Positions 32,993 to 56,650 of a stretch of DNA of 64,000 bases are shown one piece after another. The stretch spans positions 682,001-746,000 of the forward strand of contig JALIZF010001806.1 in assembly GCA_029948255.1 (NCBI GenBank), read 5' to 3'. The stretch's first letter is position 1, and each line of letters opens with the position of its first letter. The notes beneath the pieces are model-generated. The model had not been told where the DNA came from. It saw only the letters and a program-made list of their open reading frames with translations, and did not search any database. This DNA is from Telmatactis stephensoni (taxonomy: Eukaryota; Cnidaria; Anthozoa; Actiniaria; Isophelliidae). The translations under genes were made by a program, and so were the position numbers.

Positions 32993-35900
32993 ATGGTACG
33001 AAATCTTTCTTATTTCTTTACGTATTTAATTGACGTCCTCTGTTCTTTATACCTGAGCTCACAAATTTTGAAACTGCCTTTTCATTTTGCAGAGTTCTGA
33101 GGGTGAAAAGAAAGAATATTTATTCAAGGTTCTTGTCATTGGAGATTTAGGTGTAGGAAAGACTAGTATAATTAAGCGATATGTACATCAGTTTTTCTCT
33201 GTCCACTACAGAGCAACTGTATCCTTGAATGCCTTGCATTTTAGAAGAATTCAGTAGCTTACAGACTTGTTGGATAGTTTTTGTTTTACTTGCAGTTAAA
33301 GTCAGGTAAAGATAAGCTACCGTGTCAAGATCACTTTGTATAACCTTAAATAACTTAGTTTAAATGACAATGACAATGAACTATTAATAATATTTATATG
33401 CAATCGTAATAATGATAAGACCAATATTTATGATGAGAAAATAAGTAGCTTTTGTTTAATATTTTGAAAGAGGAAATCAATTTTACCGGTTTAAGGACTT
33501 GCCCCGGAATTGCACTTAAAAATGTTTCATTATGCAAAATATGGCATACGTCTTTTTTGACTTCCCTTTACCTGTCTAGCTCCTTACAGTTTATAATATG
33601 AGATGGAATGGATGTTGGAGGGGGGTTAGAGATGTGGGTACACTGTCCACCCCCTCAAAGATCAATTCTAGGTTGAAGGGGCAAAGACATAAAATAACCC
33701 CCCTTTTATTTGTGTGTAAGAATGTCCATTTGATTATTTTGTGTTGGTGTATGTATACCTATCATTCTTTAACCCAGTAAAGATTGGAGTGGATTTTGCT
33801 CTAAAAGTCATTAATTGGGACCAAGATACATTGATAAGATTACAACTATGGGATATAGCAGGTAAAATATGAAGCTGGGAATGATATTTCTTAAAATAAA
33901 CTCTGTCAAGTTTACAGCCAAAATCATTGCATCGTGACCAGCAAATTACAAATTTTGTTTGGATTTTGGGTTTTTCTGAGCCGTCAATCAGTTTGGGGGC
34001 GGAGCTTCTTTCAAATCAACCAATCACTGAACGAGTTCGTGAAAGCTCCGCCCCCAAGAATGATGGACGGATCAGAAACGGACCAAAATCTTACCGACGT
34101 TGGAGGTCGGGATGCAATGATTTTCGCTGTAATGGTTCTATAAGAAAGATATCTACACAATTTATTTGCTTGGGCAACTGATTGTACTTTTATTTTTACA
34201 TGTGAGGTGTATGGCAGTCTAAGGCAGAAAGCAAGAACTGTTACTAAGTTATTAAATTATAGTGGCTGTATGTCTTCCTTCTTTCACTGTAATTGGATGC
34301 AAAAGTTATGTCATGTTGTTCACAAAGAGTATGAAATTCTCACTCAGTATATCCTTAATACTAGCCATTATGCAGTGGCGTAGCTACCACTGCACACATG
34401 CACATGTGATTATCTGGAAAGCTGCTGGGGAAATACTAGCAAATTATTGATTAAGGGGTGTTTACATGTCATTAGGATCATCCTAGCACTAGGATCATCC
34501 TAGCAGGCGAATCATCTTACCTGCTATACGTTAACTGCATTCTGTTTACATGGAAATTTGTGTCTTCATTTCATCCTATGCCTAGGATCATCCTGTCTCG
34601 CCAGTAGGAGTATCCTAGCACTAGGAGTATGTTTCTGTCATGTATATGGAAAAAATAGATACTTCTCAAATGTTAGTACCCTTGTGGTAGTTCGGGTGAC
34701 CCAGGATGAGCAATTGAGAATTGTTTGCTCTGATAGACTTAGTAGCCACTCATTTCTTTGAACTCTGCTTTGGGTGATGGAAAATAAAACAATTATTGAC
34801 ATGTAAACTAAACGTAAAGTTGGTTCACCTGCTAGGATGATCCTAGTGCCATGTAAATACCCCATAACTGGGGAATTAGAATACTGTAGTTTTCTTTTGG
34901 TCCAGTTGACTATTCATTGACTGTGCTTACTTCCAAAAAATCCTGGCTATGTCACTGTTATGAATGGCTCAACGAACACCCACCCCCTCTAGCTGGCTGA
35001 CTTACTTTGGAAAATAAAGCACTTTTACCAGTGTATAAACATATTACATAAGTTTGTTTAATACTTCTTGTAGGTCAAGAGCGATTTGGCAGTATGACAA
35101 GGGTAATTATTAATACAGAACATTACTGACACTTTGAGCCTGGCCTTTCATGAGTGTCAAAAAGGGCTATGGCTCAAAACATCAGTAATGTACTGTAAGT
35201 ACTTTCTTTTTAGAGCATATTTCACACAAGTGGCAAATTTACCACAGTCCTTACTGTGTCTGTGTCTGTGCCATAATGTCTAGATAAAAACATTTAAAAT
35301 TGTTGTCATAACTGATGTGCAGTGACCATGCATTTTCCTAGTAATAAGAAATTTGCTCTATATGGCGTTACAGATTTCAATTCATTCCCTAAGGTATCTT
35401 TATACACCAACACAGCCCATATAACTAGTTCACTCTCTAGTTTCTGTTTGTAATCATGAATATATTTTCTATAAATAATAATTTAACTCCTTTAAATTGC
35501 TTACTGAATTCAATTTGCTGGACATACTAATAAATCATTGGTACCTGTTTTCCAAGGTTTATTACAAAGAGGCTGTTGGTGCATTTATTGTTTTTGATGT
35601 AACAAGAGCCTCGACATTTGAAGCTGTTCAAAAATGGAAGAATGACCTGGATACTAAGGTTATGCTACCAACTGGTGAACCAGTACCAGCTGTCTTACTT
35701 GCAAATAAGGTATCAATATAAGAGATTATTAACCGAGCGCGAGGTCTGTACAGGGAAATATCAGACCGAGGCCTTGACAGTACGGACTGAGCGCAGCGAG
35801 GTCAGTACAAAAAAGACTGAGGTCTGATATTTTCCCATTCAGACCGAGCAAGTGAAGTTAATAAATTGTTTATTATATGGCATTTTGTCGTGAACAAAAG

Positions 35901-37990
35901 AACTTCCAGTCTTCTCATTTTGTAGTTTTCACACTCAAAAACTGGATAATAGAATTCACTCAGTGAATGCTCACAGTCAGACTCCTTGTCCATTGTCGAA
36001 ATTTAAGAAAAGATCAAGTTATTGTGATGTTCTAAGGCATTTTTCTCAAAACAAACTAAAAAAATTTAGTTTTTGAATTTCCCGGTCCATACAAAATACG
36101 GAAGTTGGACCATTGCCATGGTAATGGTCCAAACTTCTCAAATACGCTTTTGGACAGACTGTGCACCAGCCAATCAGAATCCAGGAAATTATCAATCCAT
36201 ATAATATATTTTTTCAAAACTTCACTTTAATCCCTGGATTGTGTGACATAGAGACAATAGCAGAAACAAGGGAGCTCTGAACTCCCACTTTTCATGAGAA
36301 ATGGTAATGTTAGTAAGAATACAGTTACAAATTATTAAAAGCTCTTTTACACTACCAAGGGTTTACTCCCCGTAATTTCAAAAGTACTAGTGCTTTGCTG
36401 TTATTTGATTGATGTTGCATCTCTTTTTTTATCTTCTCCATAGGGACCCTCAACAGGGCTTTTCAGCTCAATTTACAAATCCTAACTAAATCATATAAAT
36501 CAAACATAAATGTATTAAGAATCCCAACTGGCAAGGAGGCAAACCAGTTGGCTATATTACAAGCATGGCCAAGAAACTGAATTTGAACTAGTCGAAATCG
36601 GAACAAATTCAGTCTCAGCTAGTGGCCAGAGTGGGAATTGAACCTGGGATCGCCAGATTGCGAGACCAACGCTCTGACCACTCGACCATGCTGCCTCCTC
36701 CATATTTCCCTCAAGGGATTTAAAGCACTGTATTTTGGTTCCAAACTTATGTGATAATGTTCTTGTAGTGTGACCAAACTAAGGAGGGATTAGTGAACAA
36801 TGCCAAGCAAATGGACGAATACTGTCAAGACAAAGGCTTTATAGGCTGGTTTGAGACATCGGCAAAAGAAGATATTAATGTAGGAGAAGCTGCTAATTTC
36901 TTGGTATCCAAGGTAACAGAATAAAGTGCACGTGAACACCTTAAGTGGACACCCTTGGAACTGGGAATAGAGTGGATTTCGTATGACTTTGAAAAACTAT
37001 GGCACGGTCACAGCACGGCACGGCCACGGTACGGAACCTCGTCTGCTGATTTCTTTACAAATTTGTAAAGAAATCAGCAGACGAGGTTCCGTACAGTGGC
37101 CGTGCCGTGCCATGACCATGCCATAGTTTTTCAAAGTCATACGAAGTCCACTCTATTGGTATCTGCTTTACAAGAGGTGTCCACTTATGGAAGGATAAAA
37201 ATGTATTACAATACAATGCTAGGCATAAATTTGTCAGAGTATTGGAGAAGTATGGACAATCCTAAATATGTTTGGAAAGCTATGTAAAGTACATATTGTC
37301 TGATGTAGACTAGCTTATCTATGATTGTGACAATGCTTGTGATGTACCATGTTGCACTGTGTCATGACTTGGCATTTTGAATGGTCAACTTTTATATCTG
37401 ATCCTATAGAACAGTGAATCAAAACAGTGACATACATATATAGGGATTTTATGGCAGCCATGTTTGTGGGCAAGTACACTAGAAAATTTTTGAATTAGAA
37501 AAGATTTCATTTCTCTTGGGAAAAAAGCTCTATTATTTTGACCACAAACATGGCTGCCGTGAAATCCCTCTATTGACTGTGTGGTTCCAGAAATATCCAT
37601 ACCCCACTGTGGGAGGAATTTATAAATGGATCCTTCTACCCCCCTAGACCTGCCAATTTCTTCCATACAAACTCTGTAATTTGTTCTTTCTCTGACCCCC
37701 CCTCCCCTCCAGAAATTTCAATCCTTCCATGGTAGAATATTCGTATTTTCTGGGACTATACAATGTCAGAGGGAAAATATATATGTCCTAAATGGTGTTC
37801 AAAGTGTTAACTGTAGCCTTTTTTTGTACAGATTTTAGAGAATGAAAAGACTCATAACTTTGAAGGAATTCCAAAAGATCCTGAATCAATTACTCTTTCT
37901 GCTGATATGACAAAACCAAGCCCTTCACCAAACCAAGTGACTTCAAAGCATGGATCAACTTCAGAACCTCAAAAGAGTAGTTGCTGTTGA
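32993..37990 (+). CDS. RAB32: Ras-related small GTPase Rab32
   Basis: Seven exons: 32993-32995 (only the ATG), 33093-33218, 33783-33861, 35074-35102, 35557-35709, 36769-36912 and 37832-37990; all phases agree and give 230 residues. Rab32 directs traffic to lysosome-related organelles and controls mitochondrial dynamics and autophagy. Seen: P-loop GDLGVGKT at 18-25, switch I RATIGVDFALKV typical of Rab32/38, WDIAGQE at 66-72 (the Rab32/38 form, where most Rabs have WDTAGQE), NKCD at 129-132 split by an intron, ETSAK at 159-163, and C-terminal Cys-Cys for geranylgeranylation. All nucleotide-binding motifs are intact. A single-codon first coding exon is unusual but both splice sites are good (ATG then GTACGA). 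Rab38 is the alternative family name; cnidarians typically have one Rab32/38 gene. Confidence 0.96.
33912..34132. mobile_element. TIR element in RAB32 intron 3
   Basis: TTACAGCCAAAATCATTGCAT and, inverted, TTACAGCGAAAATCATTGCAT are the ends (differing at one position). An inner GGGGGCGGAGCTT/AAGCTCCGCCCCC pair forms a second stem. Confidence 0.85.
34455..34864. mobile_element. TIR element in RAB32 intron 3, about 410 bp
   Basis: GGGGTGTTTACATGTCATTA and, inverted, GGGGTATTTACATGGCACTA, followed by GGATCATCCTAG in both. The ATCCTAGCACTAGGATCATC motif recurs internally as small palindromes. Confidence 0.85.
35715..35875. mobile_element. Short repeat with TTATTAACCGAGCGCGAGG start
   Basis: Contains repeated GAGGTCTGTAC, CAGACCGAG and GAGGTCTGATATTT words in both orientations, between AGAGATTATTAACCGAG and GTGAAGTTAATAAATT. 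Boundaries approximate. It abuts the donor of RAB32 exon 5. Confidence 0.5.
36480..36708 (-). mobile_element. tRNA-derived SINE in RAB32 intron 5
   Basis: On the minus strand the head at about 36700-36625 has a tRNA-like A box (GGTCGAGTGGTCAGAGC) and B box (GGTTCAATTCC) at normal spacing, with a 5' GGAGGCAGCAT leader. A tRNA-unrelated body follows (CTGAGACTGAATTTGTTCC, ATATAGCCAACTGGTTTGCC). This is the classic structure of a SINE. The exact parental tRNA is not certain. Confidence 0.8.
36968..37157. mobile_element. Near-perfect 190-bp palindrome, AGAGTRGATTTCGTATGA family, copy 3
   Basis: TAGAGTGGATTTCGTATGAC at the left is matched by GTCATACGAAGTCCACTCTA at the right; nearly the whole length folds back, through GAACCTCGTCTGCTGATTTC and its inverse, around the centre TTACAAATTTGTAA. 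In RAB32 intron 6. Confidence 0.9.
37437..37573. mobile_element. MITE with TATAGAGGGATTTCA ends, copy 2
   Basis: Inverse-orientation copy of 23821-23958, sharing GAAAAGATTTCATTTCTCTT and CCACAAACATGGCTGCC. RAB32 intron 6. Confidence 0.9.
37578..37761. mobile_element. MITE-like element with GTGGTTCCAGAAA ends, copy 1
   Basis: Ends TGTGGTTCCAGAAATATCCA and, inverted, TATAGTCCCAGAAAATACGA. The interior carries a CCCCTCCC-rich tract and TTCTTCCATACAAACTCTGT, both present in inverse orientation in the copy at 39298-39480. It sits directly beside the preceding MITE. Confidence 0.75.
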
Positions 37991-38060
37991 AAGATGTTTA
38001 GGATTTTTTAATTGCATTCTCAATAATGATCTTGTAAAATTTGCACAGTAAAGTAAGAGT

Positions 38061-38259
38061 TAAGGCAATTATATTTACACAGTGCAACTTTTGCCTACAT
38101 TACTGTTAGTTGCATGCAACTTACTTACAACATACATACAACTTGCCTGCAACTATTGCATGCAACGCTATGCGCATGTAAATAGCTGCTAAAATATGTC
38201 GTAAGCAAGTTGCATGCAACACAGTTGTAGGCAAAAGTTGCACCGTGTAAATTGGCCTT
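38061..38259. mobile_element. TIR element rich in GTTGCATGCAAC
   Basis: AAGGCAATTATATTTACACA, then GTGCAACTTTTGCCTACA at the left; inverted right end AAGGCCAATTTACACGGTGC, then AACTTTTGCCTACAACT. The interior repeats TTGCATGCAAC palindromes. Confidence 0.8.
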
Positions 38260-38380
38260 TTTAAAATTCATTGGAATGCAGGATTCATATGGGTCATGGA
38301 AAACCTGGAAAGTCATGGAATTTCATGATTTCATTTTCCAGGCCTGCATGGAAAGTCATAGCATTTAGACTAACCTGGAA

Positions 38381-38682
38381 AGGTGCTGTACGTTACACAC
38401 TGAAACTTTCCTCTGAAACTTACCTCAATCACCATTGTGAGACAAGTTTCACAACACACTGCACCGATGGTCATTTTGCTGAAACTTTCCCTGGGTCAGT
38501 TTCACAAGACAGTTTCATGAAAAGTATGACAGATACTACTTTCTACTCCTGCAACAGAAGCGTGTGTCACGAATAAGTTTCAGGACGAAATTTCAGCGTG
38601 TAACACCCCTTATGAAAATGGTCTCGCATCGGCGATTGAAACAAGTTTCAGATATTAAAAGTTTTAGTGTGTAACAGCGCCT
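38381..38682. mobile_element. TIR element rich in GAAACTTTC/GTTTCA words
   Basis: AGGTGCTGTACGTTACACAC followed by TGAAACTTT, and inverted right end AGGCGCTGTTACACACTAAA followed by ACTTTT. The GTGTAACA end motif also appears internally (CGTGTAACACCCCTTATG), suggesting a nested or compound structure. Confidence 0.75.
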
Positions 38683-38962
38683 TAACACAGAAAATCATGA
38701 AAATGACATGTAAATTGGTAGGGAAAAAGGTGAAAGTTTATTTTTTTCACTGAAAAGTAATCCAGATAATTTCATGGAAATATCAGAAAACCTGTATATG
38801 CAAATTTTCCACTTTTTTGAAAAGTATCAGCAAAAATTTGGTCTTGAAAATAGAAAATTGTCATGGAAAAGGTCATTGAAAGTCATGGAATTTTGATAGT
38901 CAAAATAGTATGAACCTTGGATGTGTCCAGAAGACATTTTTTGGTTTCATCAAAAGGAGCAC

Positions 38963-39204
38963 TAAGACCCAGTCCACATGGCACAATTTTCCATGCACTT
39001 AATTGCTGCGGTACATAATTCAGGATTAAGTACGGCAAAAATACGACAGGACCTGTCATGTTACACGGCAAAGGAACGGCAACTGATTTATACAGCGTAC
39101 TTTTGTAGTGCTGAATCAAAAAAATATTCCCATATTATCCAGCTTTACATTATGTACGGCAGCAATTAAGTACATGAAACATATGCCGTATGGACTTTGC
39201 CTTA
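38963..39204. mobile_element. TIR element with AAGACCCAGTCCACATGGC end
   Basis: TAAGACCCAGTCCACATGGC at the left and, inverted, TAAGGCAAAGTCCATACGGC at the right. Inner blocks TACTTAATTGCTGCCGTAC and its left partner CACTTAATTGCTGCGGTAC also pair inversely. Confidence 0.8.
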
Positions 39205-39297
39205 GAAGCACAGTTTTTATTACCATTTTAAGCAAGCAAAATTTGACATGGCTTTGAGAGAGATTTTTTTAAAGCCAGTAATGTTAGGTTTTGCATT

Positions 39298-39480
39298 GTG
39301 TAGTTCCAGAAAATAGCCATATCCCCACCGAGGGAATTAGAAATTCAGGAAGGGAGGGGGCCAGAGAAAGAACAAAATAACAGAGTTTGTATGGAAGAAA
39401 AATGGAAGTTCTGGAAAATAGGGGGTCCATTTACAAATTTTCTCCATGGTGGGAGTATGGATGTTTTCTGGAATTACACA
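39298..39480. mobile_element. MITE-like element with GTAGTTCCAGAAA ends, copy 2
   Basis: GTGTAGTTCCAGAAAATAGC and, inverted, TGTGTAATTCCAGAAAACAT. Shares ACAGAGTTTGTATGGAAGAA with the copy at 37578-37761 in inverse orientation. Confidence 0.8.
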
Positions 39481-40720
39481 TTTTACCTTGGAAAGCAATA
39501 AAAAATTCTGGTTCTTATGTATGAATATATTTTTAACAGTTTATTTTTTAAACTTATTAAGTTACCTTTGCAATTTACAACAATCACAAATTCTTGTAAA
39601 GAAGTCTAAATATTTTATTACCTTTTAACCTCTTCATTGTTTCCAATACATATTGTTGATCAGTGTCAGGTATTTTAAAGCAGAATTGCAAAGCCACAAA
39701 ATGATTGTGGTTTTACAAATCCTGTTTTTATTGTTTAATTAGTACAAGTGCAGTTTGTGAAACTGTGAAAAATCATTATGCCGTGTCATTTCAGTAGTTT
39801 GAGTTTGACCAATTGATGCACACTTTAACTATCATACCAACACTGTTCAGCTTATCGTGTTATTAATTAGTACTGTATCACGGGTGTCTGCATAATATTT
39901 TCATCTCATTCAGAGTAAAAATTCAGAGTAATTATTACATGGAAACATGTTTTAAAAAGACAATTCACTGGTTGTGATTTGCATGTTTGAACTGTTTACT
40001 TAAGTTTTTCACATATATGAAGCATGCACTCATTCAGAATAGACCATTAATTATTATTTAGCTTGGCTCAATCTTGTCCTTTTTAATACCCTTGAGCAAT
40101 AAGATTGTTTGAATTGCTTTTATTAGGAAGACAGAAGAATATTTACCTCGAACAATCTTATTCCCAAGAGGACTTAATTTGGAAAATGTTGCAGCAAGCA
40201 AAATCCATCTATTTAGAATCACTTAGGATCATTTAGGATCACTTTATAGCATCTTGTACAGACATTTTTTGAATGGACCTAATCCATGCATGCATCGTGT
40301 GACAATGTTTTCCCAATTCAGTGTGACAAACTTCCCGAGGAATGGTCTGCTTTTGTTTTGAAACTCAGATTATTGTCGTTATTCCTTTGGGATACCGGTA
40401 CTCAATTTTTTTGAAGAGTGAAAACAAAAAGAAAGTGAATCCTCTAGAGGTTTGTCATATTGAATTGGGAAAACGTGATTCGTGGATTAGGTCTATTGAT
40501 CTGGTAAATTCTTTTGAGACTTGAATCACCTACACAGGAGGCCAAGTTTTCACATACAATTTGAGATGACCATAATGTTGAATTTTTTTATCAATAAAAT
40601 TTCTTATAATGCACACATCATTTGCCAAACAATTATTTCTTCATGACAAAAAGACTCTCTATGGAGAATAGAACAAAGATATTAGAGAATGTAAGACTGT
40701 TCTAGTACACAAAGATTGGC

Positions 40721-40872
40721 AGAGTGGATTTCACATGACCGTGACAACAGCACCATATGGGCATGGTTACGGCTAGAATTTCGAATGTTTTTATAGAAGC
40801 TTATAGACAACACGGCACTGACATGGTCACGGCACAGCGCAGTCCATTTCACACATACGAAATATACTCTAT
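40721..40872. mobile_element. MITE-like element, AGAGTRGATTTCGTATGA family, copy 4
   Basis: Starts AGAGTGGATTTCACATGACC and ends CATACGAAATATACTCT. Shares AATTTCGAATGTTTTTATAG with copies 1 and 2. Confidence 0.75.
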
Positions 40873-41392
40873 TTGCTCCATAAAGCTGTTACACAACAAT
40901 TTGCAAATGATTTTTTTGTGCAGTGCCTTGACAACTTGGGTCAAATTTGTCATTTTGCATTGCAAATTTTTGACTTCAAATCAAAAAATCTTGATGTGTT
41001 GTCGAAGCTAAAATTGTGCTTAAAAATTGTTCTGTATGGTATGTTAATGACAACTCAGTGTTTCAAAAAAAAATATTTGCAGATTGTCATGAAAAAAAAA
41101 CCCCAGCTTAACAGTTGTCCAGATTTCTAAGAGCAACAGTGTCCAGCAAATGTTAAGGATTTTGTGAAATCTTGTGCACAAATCTACAGTGGTCAAATCA
41201 CTGAGGCCAAAGCTACAGCACTTCAAATAATCTATACAAGCAAGCATTGATCTGTTCTTTATTTTAAAAGTAAATGATCACAAAATGTTTTCACTTCAAT
41301 TTCCTAGACAACATTTAGAATAATAATACAGTATAAGTATTGCAACTTTACAAAAAGATCAGAAACCCATCAGCAACATTGATTTCAGCAAG

Positions 41393-41398
41393 TTTATT
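41393..41398 (-). promoter_or_regulatory. Polyadenylation signal of UQCRB
   Basis: AATAAA on the minus strand, 39 bp after the UQCRB stop codon; right position and sense for a short 3' UTR. Confidence 0.65.
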
Positions 41399-41437
41399 CA
41401 CATAGATAAATACTCTGAGAATCCTAAAGTGCAGCGG

Positions 41438-42924
41438 TTATTGCTTGTCAAACAGTTCTCTCTCCTTTCGTTCTGTTTTCACTTGATCAATGATCAGATC
41501 AAGATATGGGACATCCTGTTGAATACAAGAAAGATGACTAAGACAGTATCAAACCTTGACAATGCATAAAGCTAATGAATTATTGAGATAAAGATTATTT
41601 TATTCATCAATTTTAAGCCTGATTTTCTAAAGATGACACCATAAACGGCCTGAATATGCCATCTGCCAAATGGCATCATTTTACTTATATCACCATTATA
41701 ATGCTTTATGCATTTTCTGACAGTTGGTATCTTAATACCCACCTCGCTGGGTTTTGTCCATAATTCCTCGGGTAGAATTCTCTGTTTCATGGTAATATCT
41801 ATGGCTCTTTTAATCCTGAAGTTTCTCAAGTTTAATTCTTCTTCTGGCATTCTCTTAAGAGCTTCAACTACATCATGGTCATCCTCTGAAAGAATATCTT
41901 CCTTGCGGAGACCTGATCAAATGAAAAAATAATCAGGATTTGAAGTTATGGTATGATAAGGTTACAACTGTGTTCACAACTGCCCCCACAAGCTGTATAG
42001 CTTTAAAAACTAAGTGTGTTTAAATAAAAGTTTAAAGGTTTATTATTCATATCAAAGAAGAGAGATGTCAAAATTTTTTCTACCACAATCAATCAGTTTC
42101 TCACTTGGTTAAGTACTGTGGAAAATAAGAGTCCATACCAACAATTTATGTCATCGCTTTGATTTTGCTAGCATGCTTATGCTCGAAGCTAGTTTGACAA
42201 GAAATTCTATTCTCCAATTTGTGGTAAAAATCAAATTTACAATTGGCATTCCATGGCATGGACTCTTATTTACCAACATTTTACATCAACACATGATCAA
42301 AATTAGTTATGGACCCACTCGACTGCTACCCCTCATGAGTCCATAACATTTTGACCATGTGTGATGCAAAATGTTCACTCACTACCCCCCATACAACGGT
42401 AACAGCGACAACAGCAGCAGAAACAACAACAACAACAACAACATCAAAGATCATGTTCATGACCTTTTACCTCTAAACTATAAATGGATTTCATTTTTCA
42501 TCTGACCAGTTGGATTTGATCTACAGTAGAGTATCATCATCAACAACAACAACAACAACAAATTATTTATTCTACTCGTCATAGGGTATTTACAAATCAA
42601 AGACAAATATGCTTAAAGCTCGTCAAAAATATATTTTACTGCAAAATCTTCCGGGAAAGAATTATTTTGCTCTTATGTTTCACTGTGTAAAACTTACTAA
42701 TAGTACGTAACTTCGTTACGTAAGCTTAACTCAAAGCCCAATTTCTTTTAACAATTTCTAATAGTTCCCTTGTAAAGATTGCTACCAAAATTCTACAAAA
42801 GACAGAAGAAATACTCACCTATTTGTCTATATCCAGCAGCATAAACATACCATTCTCTAAAAGCTGTAAAAAGTCGCTGTCCTAAGGACAGATTGCTTGA
42901 TGCCCGTCCTCCTAAAGACGCCAT
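41438..42924 (-). CDS. UQCRB: Cytochrome b-c1 complex subunit 7 (complex III)
   Basis: Exons 42924-42819, 41912-41743 and 41515-41438 join in phase and give 117 residues (human 111). UQCRB (yeast Qcr7) is a small matrix-side subunit of respiratory complex III in the inner mitochondrial membrane, needed for assembly. Seen: WYVYAAGYRQIGLRKEDI, matching the conserved WYYNAAGFNKLGL region; a central helix with FRIKRAIDITMKQRILPEE, and TKPSEDVPYLDLIIDQVKTE with the C-terminal RKERELFD. The start at 42922-42924 gives the usual length; an in-frame ATG at 42988-42990 would add 22 residues and is less likely. A poly(A) signal follows closely. TTC39C starts in the opposite direction 285 bp away. Confidence 0.96.
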
Positions 42925-43209
42925 CTTGAAAGTGGACCATAATAATTTTTCGTGATACACTCGTACAAGTTCCGTAAGTGGTTCGGCCATTTTCGTTTTT
43001 ATTCGTTTTTATTTCGGGTTTCTTTCATCCAATCAGATTACGCCCTAGTGCTTTGTACAGACTCCAAGGAAGCTTCTAAAATCAAAACATGGCCGAAGGC
43101 GCGAAGAAAACTGGAAAAGTGCTCTTCCTTCTTTACTGTTTTATTGATTGTTAAGGCACAAAACCCTAGTGGCGAGCTGCAGGAGGCTCAAGGAAGGACT
43201 CTTTCGTCC
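42925..43209. promoter_or_regulatory. Likely bidirectional promoter of UQCRB and TTC39C
   Basis: The two start codons are separated by 285 bp in head-to-head orientation, with no other sequence to hold two separate promoters. The region contains GGTTTCTTTCATCCAATCAG, i.e. a CCAAT motif (ATTGG on the other strand), and no clear TATA box, as is common for housekeeping bidirectional promoters. Inference from layout. Confidence 0.6.
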
Positions 43210-55988
<12,779 letters not shown>

Positions 55989-56369
55989 GTGATATATTTT
56001 AATGTCTGTAGGTTTTAAAGCTTTTAAAATATTTTAATGCATCACAGAAAGTCCATTAGATCAGTCACATTCATATTTAAACACAATTCAGTTACAACCA
56101 CCATATTTGTTTCAGAGTTGGTCTTGTACATTCTTGCAAACACAATGCCAACCAGTATCACTCACTTGAGGTTGACTCTAATTTGTACATTTCCTCATAG
56201 GGCTGTTTGTATCATTTAACTCCATAATGTGACTAACCCTGCATCCTAAAAGCTTGATTTGTACATTGTGGGTCTGTCAGCTTGATTTGATTTACAGGGA
56301 TGTTGATCATGTGGTCTGAATAACAGCATTCTGTCTCTGTTTTCTTCCTTTACTACCTCCCCCTTCTTT

Positions 56370-56424
56370 GCTCACTTTCTTTCTTTCTTTCCCTTCCTTC
56401 CTTCCTTGCTTGTCTGCTTGCTTA

Positions 56425-56485
<61 letters not shown>

Positions 56486-56530
56486 CCTTCCTTCCTTCCT
56501 CTTTTGCTCTCTTTCTTTCTTTCTCTCTCT

Positions 56531-56580
<50 letters not shown>

Positions 56581-56650
56581 TTCCTTCCTTCCTTCCTTCC
56601 CTTGCTCCCTCCCTCGCTCCCTCGCTCCCTCCCTCCCTCCCTCCCTCCTT
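56370..56650 (+). repeat. (CT)n/(CTTC)n microsatellite
   Basis: Two long CT tracts (56430-56480 and 56520-56575) separated and flanked by CTTCC and CCCTC repeats. Confidence 0.95.

Larger units (their letters stand above)
37991..41437. other. Gene-free region between RAB32 and UQCRB (convergent 3' ends)
   Basis: RAB32 and UQCRB converge here. The stretch holds five inverted-repeat elements (listed) and otherwise plain AT-rich DNA, including 39480-40720 where I see no exon, RNA gene or repeat structure. Confidence 0.5.

Noticed and set aside
36620..36705. Genuine tRNA gene
   Set aside because: A and B boxes are present but the acceptor stem does not close and a SINE body follows; scored as a SINE.
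42922..42990. Upstream in-frame ATG of UQCRB as the start
   Set aside because: Would add 22 residues not typical for the family; the downstream ATG gives the usual length.
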